A DNA stretch of 64,000 nucleotides from Zelopaecilomyces penicillatus (GCA_005765155.1 VCCP01000007.1:1-64000), one strand, 5' to 3'; counted from the first letter of the stretch, positions 26,601-42,900 are shown. Translations and numbers: made by a program. Notes: generated by a model from the letters alone, not told the origin.

Positions 26601-27384
26601 TATAATATTCTTTTTTTATAGTATTATACTTTAATTTAATTATATTTTAAATATTACTCTTATATTAAATTAGATATCCATTTTCTTTTTAGATTTAAAA
26701 AAGAATTATTTCTTAATTAATAATATTTATATTATATATTAAAATAATCTTTTTTCTTTTTTTATTAAAGTTTAGATTAATTAAAATAGATATCTTTATT
26801 ATTCTTTTCTTTAAATTATTTATAATAGCTTATTTAATTTTATTTTAAGTTTAAGAAATAGTTTTTCTAAAAAGTTTAATAAATAATAAAGTTAATTAAA
26901 TAAAGTATTTAATCTAGATTTTATAATATTTAATTATCTTTAAAAAAAGTATATTTATAAAATATCTTTATAAATCTTTTATTTAATAATCTTTAAGACT
27001 TTTATTTTTATAGATTTTCTTTTATTAATTCTATATATATATTTTATTATTTTTATTATCTTTTTATAAAATTAAGATTTAATAATAAAAATAATATATT
27101 TAACTAGCTTAATATTAAATAATACTTTATTAATATTTTTTAAATATTTTAATATAAATTTATAAATTTATAAATTTTTTTTTATTATAAATAATATAAG
27201 ATTTTTAAATAATTATATTATTTAAAAAAGATTAATATATCTTAAGAATTAAATTAAATAAGATTTATATTATAATTCTTATAAATTAAATAATAGAGTT
27301 TATTATATCTTATAAAAAAGTATATATTTATAATAATTAAATTAATATTAAAAAGGTCATTATATTTTTATTTTGAGGATTTAA

Positions 27385-27630
27385 TAGGATTTAATTATAA
27401 TTTAAAAGAAATCTAAAAGAAAAATAATTATATATATTAAAAAATCTTTATTAAAATAATATATATTAAAAGAGATAAATATATCTTTAATAATATATTT
27501 ATTTATATATATAATAGAATTAATTAATTTTAAATTATTATTCTTTTTTGTTATAAAGAAATAAAGGTTTTAATATAAAATATAGAATTCTTTTAGAATA
27601 TCTTTATTTAATTTATCTTTAAATAATTTA
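27385..27630 (-). pseudogene. Gypsy-type reverse-transcriptase relic, family 2 copy 1
   Basis: Read on the minus strand, the sequence gives NLYFFITKKNN, LKLINSIIYINKYIIKDIFI and later LLDFF, matching the order of the gypsy RT fingers and palm (YFF.KK, LR.IN, N..T.RDA, L.DF.SGYD). It parallels 39965-39735 on the same strand about 12.3 kb away. Stops interrupt the frame. Confidence 0.65.
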
Positions 27631-30600
27631 ATAATTTTCTTTTTAAATCTTTTAAAGATAAATATTAAACCCTTTTATTATATATTATATTTTATTATTT
27701 TAATTATTATAAAAGGGCTAATTAAAGGGTTTATCCTTTTATATTTAAATTAATCCTAAATAAAAGCCTTCTTTTTATTATAAAGAAGCTATATAAAGAT
27801 TTTTAATTCCTTTAATATTAAGATTTTATTAATTCTATTTAATAATCTTTTTAAATAAATATCTATTAACCTTAAATTATATTTTATATTAGAAAATCTT
27901 TTTATAAGATATTTTAAAAAAGGATTATCTTTTTTTAATTAATATTAAATTTAAGATAGTTTTATAGCTTTTTAATTTAAGCTTTTAAAAGAAATTAAAT
28001 TATTAAAAATAACATTATTTATAAATTAAATCTTATTAGTTTTTTTCTTATATATTATATTAATATTAATATTTTTAGCCTTTATTAAATATTAAATCTA
28101 TTAATATATTATTCTTTTTTCTTTTTCTTTCTTTTTAAAGATTTTCAAATATTTTATAGCCTTTATTTATAGCTTATTTTATCTCTTAAATTAAATAATA
28201 AAAGATATAAAAGATTATCTTTATATTTATTAATTTTAAAATAGAAAATATTAATATATTATCTTTTTTTATTAAATAAGAATTATTAAAAATAAAGAAA
28301 TTAATTAAAGATTTAAATCTTTTAATAATTCTATAAATATCTACTTTAAATCTTTATAAAGATTTAATATAAACCTTATTAAAGATAAAGGCTTTTTTTA
28401 AGGGTTTAGATTTTTTTATAAATCTATAGATATACTTTTTAAATCTTAATAATAATTCTTAATAGAAAATAATAGAATTATTTTTTATTTTTTAATATAT
28501 TTTATTAATAATAAATATTATAATTTAAGTATTCTTAAATTAATATCTAATATATAAATCTCTGTTTTTTAAAGAGTAATTAAAGATTAGCTTTAGAGCT
28601 TTTATAAAAAATATATTAAGAATAAATAATATTAAGATTTCATTTAATATTATATATCCTTATATCTATTTAAATATTAGCTATATAAAGTTAAGTTATA
28701 ATCTTATTAAATAATTATATAGATTTATTAAAGTAAGATATTATTATTATAATATCTAAAATAATTATTAGATTATATTATTAGATTAAAGATTTATAAA
28801 TTAGATTCTTTTTAAGCTAGTACTAATTAAGGTTTTTAATTATTTAAATTTAAAAGATCTTAATTATATTAAAATCTATAATAACTTTTAAATTAATTTT
28901 AAAAAGTAATTAAGAAAATAATTTATTATAATTATAAGTATTAAAAAGACTTTTATATAAAAACTTTTTTCTTTTATAATAGATTTAAATACCTTTATTA
29001 TTTTTTAAAAGGTTTTATTAAGGCTTTTTTTATTTTAAAAAAAGTTCTTTTAATAATCTAGAAATTAGAATAATTTTTATATTCTTAATTAATGATATTT
29101 CTTATTTTAAATATAAAAAGACCTTTCTTTTTAATTATATTATTATAAAATATAACTTAAATCCTTTGAATATAAGATTAAAAATATTAAATATATTTCT
29201 ATATTTTATAGGATTAATTATATATTTATTATATTATAAAAGAGCTATTTTAATAAAGCTTAAGAAAGCTTTTTTAAAATAAAGTATTATTAAAATAATA
29301 TTTATATTAATTAAATAAATATTAATAATATATATTATTATTATTTTGAGTATATTTTTATTTATATTTAATATAGATATTTATAGATTTTAAAAATCTT
29401 TTAATATTAATACCTTTATTATTATATTTAATTCTTAATTATTTATATTATTAAATCATTATTTAATAGTTTATATATCTTTTATTTTTTAATTAAAGTT
29501 TTTTTAAATTATATTATTATGTTTAGAATTAAAATAATAAGATCTTTAAATATAATAATAACTCTTTTTTATATTATATCTTAATAAATCTATTTTTTAA
29601 TTTTAAAAAGTATTTTTAGATATCTTTTTATATTTATTTCTTTAGGTTCTTATAATATAGTATCTTTAATAGATTTATTAAGTAAAGGGGTTTTTAAAGC
29701 TAGGGTTATAATACTCTTCTTAATATTTAATATATTAATAACCCTAACTTTCTTTTTCTTTTTAAGCTTATCTTTTATTTTAATCCTTTTATAAATAATT
29801 ATATTAATAGCTATTATATTAATATTTATTTATAATAATTTATTTATTAATCTAATTTAATTCCTAAAAAAGATAATTAAATTATTATTTGTTAAAATAA
29901 TTTTTTATTTATTTTTTAAGCTATTTATTATATATTCTTTAAAAACTTATTAATAATAAATAATTATACTTTTAATAGATTCTTTTTTATTAATTATATA
30001 ATAATAGATTTAATTTTATAAGATAAATAATATTTAATTTAATATATAATTAAATATTAATAATTATTTTTATAATTAAGTTATTAATTTAAGAGAACTA
30101 AAGGAATTAAATCTTTATAATTAAAAAGCTTAATAAAAAGAGCTCTTATATATTAATTATATTTATTAAATCTTATTAATTTATCTTCTTTTATAATTTT
30201 ATATTAATTAAAAACATAATTATCTTTTTTTTTATAATATTAATATCTATTTTTATAATACTTTTAATATTAATTAATATTAATTAAATATATTATAAAT
30301 ATATAAAAGCTTTTATTATCTATTAATAGATTAAATAAGTTATTAAAATCTTTATTTTAAAATAAAATAATATTTATTTTAATTTATAATATCTTATAAT
30401 TATTTATTATTTTAAATACTTTTAGAATATTATATCTTTATAACTTAAAATTTATTTATTTTATTATAATATCTAAAGCCTTAATTATTTAATAAGGATT
30501 ATTATTATTATTAATATTTAATAATTAAAAACTATTTATTAGCTTATTTGTTATATTATTTATAGATTCTTTATTTTTAAAGCTATATATTAATTAATTT

Positions 30601-32610
30601 GATCTTTTCTTTTTAAATTTAAGCTTTTTCTTTATTAAAAATACCTTTTAATAAATAAAATAGCTTAATAAATCTTTTTTTTTATATAATAAATCTTTTT
30701 TATATATTTCTTTTTTAATAGTATTTTATATATAATTAATAATTATCTTATAATTTAATATATAAAAGCTTTTTAGAAAAAGATTATAATCTTTAAATAT
30801 TTATTTTATAATAAATAAAAAGAAAGCTCTTTATATATAATAACTTTATATAAAAGACTTTTTCTAGCTTAATATTAAAATTCTTTTTTATAAATATTTA
30901 TATTAATTTAATTATTATAATATATTTTATAAGATTTTAGATTTGTTTTATTATATTCTTAAAATTATTTAAAAATATTAGATTATTAATCCTTATTCTA
31001 AGATTTATATTTTAAAAATAATACTTTTTTAACTTTTTTCTATTAAAGCTTATTTATCAAATAATTAATATTTTATTTTATAAACAATATAATCTTAGTT
31101 TATAAATAATAAATCTAGTTATTATTTTAAAAGAAATAATTATAAAGAATTTATTTATTAAATTAATAAATTCTATAATATTATATTTATTAAATAAATA
31201 ATTAAGAAATAAGATTAATATAATAATTAATAATAAAATATTTAATATTATAATTAATTATCTTTTTTATATATTCTTAAAAATAATAATAAAACTATAG
31301 TTTAATATTATTAGATTTTTATAGTTTTAAGGAATTCTTTTTATAAAGAATCCTTTAAGATTAATCTTATTTTAATAAATATTTAAGAGAGAGTAATATT
31401 CTTATTCTTTTCTTTATATTAGTTTTAAGATCTAGCTTTTTAAATATTCTTAAAATTAAATTAATTATTATCTTTAAAATTAATAATTTAAGAGATTAAT
31501 AATTAAAAATAAGGATTTTCTAATATAAAAATAAAAAGATTTTAATTATTTTTATCTTTTTTTTATTTATTTAATAATAAGATATAATAATTAAAAAAGC
31601 TAATTAATTTAAATATAATTCTATTTTATTAAATAATGTTATTTGTTTTATTTTTAAATATAATAAAAGAATCTTTAGTTTTATTTAAAATTAAAAAAGG
31701 GTTTTTAAAAAGATATAGAATTAAAATTGATTATTTTATTTATTAATTTATTAAATATTTTTATTATTTAATATAAAATTAAGATATTTATTTTAAGATT
31801 AATAAATATTTTAAAGTATTTTTTTTTATATCTTTTTTATATAGAAATAGTTTTTAATACCTTAAGAAAGTATTTTTAAAGTCCTTATTTAATTTTAAAA
31901 TAGTTTAAAAAGATTTTTCTTAATAATATTATTTTTTAATAAGAAAAATAAACTTTAAAATAATCTTATATTAATAAAAGGTTTTCTTAAAAAAAGGTAA
32001 TTCTTATAAAAGCTTTTATAGTTTTAATTAAGCTTAATAATATGAAATAAATCCTTTTTTATATAGTTAAATTATAATAAGAATATTTAGATCCTTTTAA
32101 GCTTTTTCTTATTATTTTTTTAAGGTTAATAATAATAACTTTAGGATAAGGTTTTATTTTAGGTTATTATTTTAAATAGGATTAAAAGCTATTCTTTTAT
32201 ATCTTAATTTCTTTTTATTATATAGATTTATTTAATTTAAATTAAATTTTATATTAAATCCTAATACTTATTCTTATATAGTTTTCTTTATAAATAAAGA
32301 CTTATATAAATAAAATACTTTTTTTTAATATAAATAAATTTAATAAAAAGGATTTATTTCTTAGTATTTATTAATATATTATAATTTCTTATAAATAATT
32401 AAATTAATTTATTTTATTTAATATTATAAATTATTTAAGATTAAATAAATTATATTTTTTTATTTTCTACTATTTTTAATTTCTTTATTTATTTAATAAT
32501 TAAAAAGAATTTTTATTAAATAATAGATATTTATAGTTTTTTAAGAGTGATAGCTTAATATTTAAAATCTCTTTTATTTAATAAGATATAGCCTAGATAA
32601 AATCTTTAAT

Positions 32611-33046
32611 TTTATTAAAAACAATAAGATATATTAAAAGGTATTTAGATTAATAAAAAAAGAAATTAAAAATATATATAAAAAAGATTTTTATTAATAT
32701 CTTAAAAAACCTTTTAAAATATAAAAGAAAGATTATTAAAGAAATATATTAATTAAAAATATCTTATATTTATATAAGGCTAGTATTACTTAAATAACTT
32801 ATAGCTATATTAAAACTATTTTATATTAAACCTAGATTTATTAAAATTATATTAATAAATCAGATATAATCCAATTTTTTAAAAAAAAACTTTATAAAAA
32901 GAAAAAATAATAAATTCTAAATAATAGCTTTAATTAATATATATATATAAATATAATTTTATTCTTTTAATAGTATTTTTAATAATAATTTTATTATTTA
33001 TAGGTTTAGGCTTTTATATTATTAAATATATTAAACTTGAATAAAA
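32611..33046 (+). repeat. Dispersed 441-bp repeat B, copy 2
   Basis: Direct copy of the repeat at 19391-19831, 436 bases. It lies just left of the minus-strand gypsy pol relic whose integrase portion ends at about 33.65 kb, which is where a 3' LTR would be expected; that link is inference, since the other two copies have different neighbours. Confidence 0.75.
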
Positions 33047-33649
33047 AAATATTTAGCCTTTTTTTTTCTTTATAGAGTTTTAATTTATCTTTAGATTTAA
33101 AGAATTAATTATTTAAATTAAAAGTTTATTATTTGTTATTATTCTTAATAAATTTCTTTAAAAGGTTTATTAAATAAATCTTATTTAGGAAAAAGCTATT
33201 TAAAATATAGAGTATATATACTTTAATAATTTTAGTTTATAATATAATTTAAAATAATCCCTTTTAATATATAATTATCTTAATTATATAAGATTTATTC
33301 TTTTTCTTTAATATATTATATATAAGAACTAGATTCTTTAAAAATAATTAATCCTCTCTTATATAAATAATATATTTATTAATAATATTAATATAAATAG
33401 CTAGCTTTTTCTAGAAATCTATTATTTTAGCTTTAATTAATATTATATTTTCTATTATTCTTTATAAAATCCTTATTTAAGATTTAATTAATTTTTAAAT
33501 ATTAATAATAATATTTTAATTAATAAATCTTTAAATAAAGAATTTAATTTTAAATAATAAGATTAAATTATATTTATATATTAAATAAAAGATAAAAAGC
33601 TATTAAAAGCCTTCTCTTTATTTAGGATATATAATAAAATTCTAATCAG

Positions 33650-35750
33650 AATTTATTAATAAAATTAAAACCTTTATTTAATATAATCTCTTTTAGTATT
33701 TTATATTTTAATTCTATCTCTTAATAGAATAATTCTATAAGGTCTATTATAATAATAGTTATATTTATAAAAAGAAATAGATAATATTTTATATATTAAT
33801 CTATAATTATTAGAATTATATATATATCTCTTTTATTAAATATAATAGATAGAAATTCTATAATAAAATCTATAAATATTTCTTTTTAGGATTAGCTTGG
33901 TTTTAATAAGGAATTAAGATATCTATATAAATAATAATATTATAATATTATTCTTTAATAAATACTATAATTAATAATATATTCCTTAATCTTTTAATCT
34001 ATAAAATATTAATAGAATTTATATTATAAAAGCTTAAGGGTTTAATTTATATTAAAATACCCTATATAAGGATTATTATAATAGAACTATAATAACTTAT
34101 TTTTTAATAAAATTTCCTTAAGAATATAAATATAATCTTAGTACTTAATCAAGCCTTATATATCTATAGATTATATAATATCCTTTCTCTTATCTTTTTA
34201 TTCTATTAATATAGCTTTTTATTTTAGTATCTCTTTATTTTTACTTTATATATCTTTAATAAATATTATTAAAAGGATTAAGATTTATTTATTAAATATA
34301 ACCTTTATATAAAGAGCTATTTAAGCTATACATATAAGTATTTATTATTTTTTATTAATAATTTATTTAATCTATTTAATTAATCTAGCTAGATTTAGAA
34401 GCCTTTTATTTTTATTACTTTAGGTATCTATTAATATTTTAATAGATTTAATCTAAACCTTTATAAATTTAATTATCTTATTTTATAATATAAAGAATAG
34501 ATTAATATTTAATAAAGCTTTATCTTTATAATCTAATCTTTTTAATAGCTTATCTATAAAATTAGATTTCTTTAATTAATACTTAATAATAAAATTATAT
34601 AGTATTAATATTATATATTATCTTATTTATCTTTTTAATAGCTTAATCTAGCTTATAAAAGATTAAAGATTTTAATAATTAATTAAAATCTTTATTTATT
34701 TTATTATTTTATTAATATATATTTATTAATATTTAAATAAATAAATAATAATAAATATTTTTTAATTAAGTATTGTATAATTTATTTTTATTTTAATAAA
34801 CTTTTTTAATTAAAAAAAATTAAATATTATTTATCTTTATTATTTTATTATAATATAATTCTTATTATTATAAATTAAATAATATTAATTTTAAAATAAA
34901 TTTATTATTATAAATTAAAATATTTAAATAATAAGGCTTTTTAAAAGGCTTTCTTTAATTATTTAAATACTAGATATTTAATTATAATTAATTATATTTT
35001 CTTTAGCTTTTTATTATACTTATTATTTTTTAAAAGTATATTTAATAATACTATAATTTTAATATATTTATAGATAAATCTTTTATAGAAATTATAAAAG
35101 CCTAAAAAGATTTATATTTTTTAATAGATTTTTAATTATTATTATTCTAAAATAATTATAATACACTGGGGATTAATTAAAATACCTTCTTTAAATAAGA
35201 TAAACCCTAAAAAATCTATTTCTATTTAATAAAAATAATATTCTTTAGGTTTATAAAGAGCTTTATAGTTTATAATCTATTAAGGATTTATTTAATATAT
35301 TATAAATATTCTTCTCTTATCTTAAAAAGATTAAAATATTATTTAAATATATAATATATATTATATTAATAAATTCCTTTAAAACCTAATAGATATAATA
35401 TTAAAATATTATAAGTATATTAATTAATCTAAAGGGTATTATTAGGTATTTATAATAATTATAATAGATTTAAAATATTATCTTTTATTTATTCTTTTTC
35501 TTAATCCAGATCTAATAATATATATTTTTTATATTAATTTTTATAAAGAATTCTATATTTATAATTTAATATAGAATCTCTAAAATAAAAGGTAATATAT
35601 AATAATTCTTTTTTATAACCCTATTAAGACTTTAATAATCTATATATAATTATAAAGATCTATCTTTTTAAAAAATAAATAAAATTAATATTTTTATTAA
35701 GCTCTTAAATAAATAAATTTATCTTTTCTTTAAATTCTTATTTAAATAAA
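33650..35750 (-). pseudogene. Ty3/gypsy pol relic: RT then integrase
   Basis: Minus-strand reading gives, in order, IYLNNILIFLR (about 35352-35323, from YLDDILIFS), LYKPKEYYF and DFLGFILFKEGILINP (about 35260-35170), FLGFYNFYKRFIYKYIKII (about 35110-35050), and then near 33880-33700 an integrase-core fragment IFIDFIIEF, YIILIIID and YIKYYLFLFINITIIIIDL. This is the Ty3/gypsy order RT, RNase H, IN. Both YLDD aspartates are Asn, and stops are frequent. Gag and LTRs could not be assigned with confidence. Confidence 0.8.
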
Positions 35751-38700
35751 TATAAAGCTCTTTTAATTCTTTTTTATAATAAAGGATAGATTATATTATA
35801 TAAAGGGATAGTATTTAAAAATAGATTAATTATATAATCTATAGCTTTTTAGGATAATAATATATCTATTTAATCTATTTAAAATATATTTAGATAATCC
35901 TATAGTTTTTAAGATAATTCCTTTATCTTTTCTATCTGATTTATTTAATCTTTATCTATTAATAATAATAATTTTAGAAGATATATAATTAAGAAGATTA
36001 TTATTTTATTTTAATTGGCTTATATAAACTTATAGGGTTATAAGATTTTAATCTTTTTTTATTTTTAATTAAATTATTAATATTTATTATAAATACTTAA
36101 ATAGATTTAAAAATCTTATAAATAGATTAGCTTTAATAATATTAAATTATCTTTTATTCTTAGATCTTAATTAATATTAAGGTATATTTAAATAAAACTC
36201 TATTTAATTCCTTTTAAATCTATAATAATAAATAAGATTTCCTATATATTATATACTTAAATTCCTAGTTTATTTATTATTTAAAGTTTTAATAAATCCT
36301 TTATTAATATTTATTATAATCTATTTACTTTAATAAATACTTTATTAATAAAATCTAATTTAATATATATATCCAGATCTATATATATTTTAATTAATAT
36401 TTATTTTTTTATTATTATTAATATATAGAAATAGATTATTATTCTAATAATAATTTCTTTAATTAAAGCTAAAAGATTTATTTTAATTAATTACCTTTCT
36501 TTATTTTAATATTATATTTTATTTTAATAATATTAATAATTTAATTAAAATAATCTAATATAAAATAATCCTTTTTATTATATATATAATAGATTATAAT
36601 AGTAAAATAATCTATTTAATTATCCTCTTTATCTTTTTAATTATTATCTTAATTATTCCTTTTATAAGGATAGCTATTTTTATTACTTTTATAATCTTTT
36701 TAATTTTAATAGAAACCTTTTTAATATAGAATTATTATTAATTATATATTGGTTTGATTTAATTAATCTTTATTATAGTTTTGTTTATCTTATAATCTTA
36801 AAAAAGATCCTTTTTTAGTTTATTATTTAAGGCTTTATTTTTATTATTTATTTAATCTCTTTTATAGGTTTTGGTTTCTTTTTTTTTCTAAGTTTCTAGA
36901 TAATATTAAAACCTTTTTATTTTTTATATTATCTTATTTTAATTCTTAAAAAAGGCTTTTTTTTAAAGATAGATATACTTTTATAATCTTAGCTTAAGCT
37001 TAATAAAATATTATATAATTAATTTTTTTTAATTATCTTTATAAAATAGGCTTTTAAATTAAATAAGTATAAATAGAATTCTATAAAGAATTAATAATTA
37101 TATTAATAAACTCTTTTAAAGGTATTATAGATCTTAATTATTTAATTAATAAAGTCTTTTAAATAAATTTTATTTTATTTTAGAAAATATTTTTAATTAA
37201 TTTCTTTAGCTTTTCTTTTAGTTTTAATATAGCTTTATATCTTATTTAATTAAAAAGATTTATATTTATTCTTTATATTTTTAAGGGATAAAATAATTTA
37301 ATATTCTTTCTTTTTTAGATATTTAAAGCCTATTTAAAAGGCTTAAATAAGATTATTAATTTATTTCTTTTTATTATTTATATTTTTATAATATTATAGC
37401 TTAATAATATTAATAACCTTTAATCCTTTTAATTAAAAGTTATTTAAATTATTATAGTTTTAATTAAATTATAATCTTTTTTTTAATAGGATATTTATAA
37501 TAAAGATTTTAAGATTTTAAGCTATTTAATAATAAAATTAAAAAGTATTAATCTCTTTAATTCTTATAATTTTAATTAAAAGTATTATTATTTTATTTTA
37601 GATTCTTATAGATTCTTATAAGGGATTAATTAGATTCTGCTGATTTAAGGCCTTAAACCCTTAATAAGCTTTAAGATTTAATAAAGCCTTTAATAATAAA
37701 AATAATCCCTTAATAATAAGATAAATAAAAGCTATTATTAATCCTGAATAGTTATAAATAAAAATATAAGAATTATAAAAGGAATTCTAAATATAATTAA
37801 ATAGGATTATATAGCTTTAATTAATTAATTTAATAATAAATCTTATATTTAAGTTAAATCGTTTTTCTTTTATATTTTTTAGGTATAAAAGGCTATTAAA
37901 GCCTTTATAATTAATAATCTTTTCAATTATATATTATAATCAGATATTTAGATATCTAATCCTATTATAATATTTAAATATTTAAATATATTTAATTTTT
38001 TAATTAAATAATATTATAAAAGGAAATCCTTTTATCTTTAGTTCTTTATTTATAATAATATATAATATAAATTTAAATCTTTAAATAAATAATATAATAA
38101 AATATATTATTATTTTAAAAATTATCTTTATAATAATCTAGATTTTAATTTAATCTATTGAATTATAATAAGCTTTTATAAACAGTTCTATTTTATAATT
38201 CTTTATAATATATTAAGAATTAAAATACATCTTTAATATAAATTATTTAAATAAGATTAAAATAATATTTTTTTTAATTCTTTATAAAATATATTTAAAA
38301 TATTTAAAATAATAAATAATAATTAAAATATATTATTTTATATTTTTCTTTAATAATTTCTATATATAAGTATATTAATAATAATAGCTTTTCTTTATAC
38401 TTTTAAATTATATAATAATTTATTATAAACTTTCTCTTAATTAATATATTATTAATAATTAAGATTAAATAAAATTATTTCTTAATTAATCTTAATTAAA
38501 GTTTATTATATTTTATAAAATATCTTTATATTTTTTAATATAATATTTTAAATTATATTTTATTTAAATTAAATAATTATTTTAAGAAATAAAGAAATCT
38601 AATAATTTATTATAATTTATTAATATATTCTGGTTTTAAAGTATTTATTTATATTAAATCTAGATATATATTAATAATATATTTTAAATCTCCTTTATCT

Positions 38701-39734
38701 TTAATTTTTCTTTATTTAAATAATCTAGATTCTTTATAAAAAAATCTATTAATTATATTATTATTCTTTTTAAATATATATTTTATAATAAAATTAAATA
38801 ATATAATATAATTAATTTATTATATTATAAAGCTTTTTAGTATATTATATAATATTTTATTTAATTAATATATTAAAACTTAAATATTTATTTTTAAAAT
38901 AAATTAAATATTATAAATATATTTATATAATTACTAAAATATAAAAAGAATAATTTTATACTTTTATTTTATTATATTATATTCTCTTTTTATTTTATTT
39001 TAATAATTATTTTTAAATTTAATAAAATAATATTTCTTATTAAGAATTTATATTAAAACTAGATTCTATCCTTTAAGATTAATATTAATTATAAATATAA
39101 TCTTTTTGTTTTAATTTTAAAAGATTAAATAATATTAGGATTAATAAAGATATTATTATATCTTTAAGAATTATTATAGTTTTAGATTAGAATCCTTTTT
39201 ATTCCTAAAAGATATCTTTTTTAAATAAAATAATAAATAATTAAATAATAATTATAAAATTATATATTTAAATCCTATAATATTTAATAAGATTAAAAAG
39301 GCTTTAATATTTATAATATCTCTATAGATAAACTATTTTAAAATCTTAATAATCTTTTTTTTAATAGACTTTTTTCTAGAAATCCTATAAAAAAAGCTAA
39401 TAATAATTATAGTATTTTAATAGTATTTTAATTTTTTATTAAATATTATATATTTAGAAAATTTAATATTTATAAAAATCTTATTTAGATTTTAAAAATA
39501 TATAAGGATATATTTTCTTATCTTTATATAGATTTCTTTATTATTATATATAGTTTATAAGCCTTATATAATAATATTATTAAAAAAGAATTTATATATA
39601 TTTAAAATAAGATTAAATAATATTTAAATTATAATTCTTATAAATTAAATTATAGAATTTATAATATCTTATAAAAGAATATATACTTTTAAAAGCTTAA
39701 TTATAAATAAGAATATAATAAGATTTATTATTTA

Positions 39735-39965
39735 AAGATATTTAATCATAGTTAAAAAAGAAATCTAAAAAAGAAAGTATTATATATATAAAAAAATCTT
39801 TATTAAAAATATTAGTATTTAAAGATATAAAAATATCCTTTAATATAATAGTATTATATTTTATTATAATATTAATTAAATAAAGCTTATTATCCTTTTT
39901 TTTAATAAAGAAATATTAATTTTTATAGAAAGTATATAATTCTTTTAAGATATAATTCTTAAGAT
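39735..39965 (-). pseudogene. Gypsy-type reverse-transcriptase relic, family 2 copy 2
   Basis: Minus-strand translation gives ILKELYTFYKN, YFFIKKKDNKLYLIN, LKDIFISLNTNIFNKDF and SFLDFFFNYD followed by a stop. The last motif corresponds to the SFLDFFSGYDQ-type palm motif with Ser to Phe, Gly to Asn and Gln to stop, all C-to-T or G-to-A changes. Same family and strand as the relic at 27.4 kb. Confidence 0.72.
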
Positions 39966-42900
39966 ATACTTTTAAAAGCTTAATTATTTTAATTTTAAGC
40001 TCTTTAAGTATTAAAATAGATTATATCTATTAAATTAAATAAGAATAATTTTAATTATTTAAAAAGATATTATTAATAGATGAAATATTTTATTTTTATT
40101 TAATTATTAAGATAAGGCTTATTCTTTATTATAAAGAATTTCTAGAAATATCTTAATCTTTTAAAAAATAAAAGTATTCTTTATTTATTTTAAGATTTAA
40201 TTAAATTACCTTTTATATAATTAAAATACTTTTAATATATTAAAGAATTTTAATATTATAAATTATATAAAATATATCTTAAAATTAATTTTATTTTTAA
40301 TTTTATCTTATTTCTTATTCTTTTAAAAAGGGTTTTTATTAAAAATAGATTTATTTAAAAGGATATTATCTATTAAATTAATTTTATTAGCTTTCTTTTT
40401 ATATAAGGTATAGATTTGTTTTTATAAAATTATATAATCTATATAAATTATATCTTTTTAATTTTTTTCTTTTTTTTAAAAAGTCTAGTTCTGTTTTTAT
40501 TATTATTAAAGCTTTAATATACTGATTTATAGTCTTTAATAAAATATATCTAATAAATACTTTCTTTTCTTTTTTATTAAACTATATTAAGATCTCTTTA
40601 TCCTTATTAATTAATTATTTTAGATTAAATAATTTTATATTATTAATTATATTTTTAATAATAAAACTTAATAATTAGGTTTTAATAATTTAAGCTTATT
40701 CTATTCTTAATAAATAATATTAATAATAATTTTAATAATAAAGATAATAATTTTATTTAATATAATATATAAATATATTAAGATTTATATTAAGCTTATA
40801 TAAGGCTAATCTTTTATGTTATTTATTATTTATATAATCTATTTTAAGAAAGATATAATTTAAATTTTAATAAATATATATTTAATCTTATATTTCTTAA
40901 TTAAGGTTTTTAAAATAATATTCTTTTTAAATTTTAAATTAATTAATATATTTTTTTTTCCTTTTATTAATTTAATTTTAATCTAGATGTTTAGGGTTTA
41001 TTATATGTTTAATAATTATTAATTATTTAAATAAATTAAAGTTATATAATAAGATATATTATTTATAAAAAGAAACATATAAATAATTCTAGATTATAAT
41101 AATATATTAATTCTTATAAAATATTAAAACTATTAATATAATTAATTAATATCTTTTAATATTCTTTATAATCTAAAAATAATTCTAATATAATCTCTTT
41201 AAGATTATTAGTATTAATAAAGATTTATTTTATTAAATCTTTAAAAAAGGTATTATTATATATTAAATTAATTTAATAAAAATAAAGAATTATAGTCTTT
41301 ATAAATCCTTATAAATCCTTAAAAGGATTAGAATTATTTAATCTATCTTTAAAGATATAAAAAACTTTAATTATATTATTTATTTAATCTATTAATTCTT
41401 ATTTAATTATAATAAAATAAAACAAAATAAGAAATTTTTCATATATTTATATTAGGAAATATATTAAATTATTATAATTTTATTAAATATTATTTAAATT
41501 TAAGGTAAATAATATTTCTTTTTATAATTATATTCTTATATTTAATTAACTTTTAATTAAAGTATTAAAAAGTCTTTTTTTTAATAAAATAAATTAAATA
41601 TATAGTTATATAATTAAAGAAATATAAAGCTTAAATTATTATTAATTTTTAATAATACTTTTTAATCTTTAAGAATTAAACTATTATAATTAAAGAAATT
41701 ATATTTTAATTTATTATTTATTTTAAATTTAATATATTTATATAAAAGTTATATATATAAAATCTAAGCTTAATATTATATATAAATTTATTATAATATA
41801 AAGAGAAATATATAAATAAATTATAATATTAATAAATATTTTTATTTTATAAATAGATTATTAATATAAAGATATTATTATTATTATCTTAATTAAATAA
41901 TATCTAATTAAATAAAAAAGTTATTAATCTTTAAAAATAAGAATTATTAATAACTTTTATATAAATATTATCTTAAAATTTAATAATTATTTAAATTATA
42001 TTTTTTTTAATAATTATATTAATCTTAAAATTATTAATTAATTTTATTAGATTATTAATATTTATTATCTTTTTTTTAAAAAAAGAAATATATTAAATAT
42101 AAATAAAAAAGCCTTTTTTTAATTAATATATTATTTAATAAAAGCTAAAAGAATAATATTAATAAAATTAATTAAATATTATCTTAATTATAATAATATT
42201 TATATAATTCTTAAGGTTATTTAAAATCTCTTTTTATTTAATTATAAATCTAATAATTATTTAATTATAAAAATAATTTTAAAATATTATATAAGATAAA
42301 TCCTTTAAAGTATAAAGATTTAAGATTAAATATTTTTTAATAACTTTTATAAAAAGAGTTAAAAATATAATCTTAAAAAATAGTTTTAATAATAATTATT
42401 ACCCTTTATTATATTTAAAAATATAAATTTATATTTATTAAATTAATTGAATATCTTTTTTATTAATTATAAGTATTATTATTTAAATACTTTTAAATAA
42501 TCTTTATAAGATCTTAATTATAATAAATCTTTTTAAAAAATTAATTTTTTAATATATCTTTTATTTTATTTTAAATAAGATTATTAAAAAGCCTTTTAAT
42601 AAAATCTTTATAAATATTAATTATATAATATATAAAATATATGATTTTATCCTTATCCTTAATATTATTATTTTATATTTTAAATTTATAATTTAAAAGA
42701 TATTTTATAATATTAATATTATTAAAATATTTTTTAAGCTTTAAATTAAATATATATTTTCTAGATTTATTTATTTTTATAAGTATTTTAAATTTATTTA
42801 AAAATATATTATTAAACCCTTTTAAAAATACTTTTAATCCTTTTTTAATAATATTCTTAATTTAATTAATTAATAATATTCTAAGAATTAATCCTTTTAA

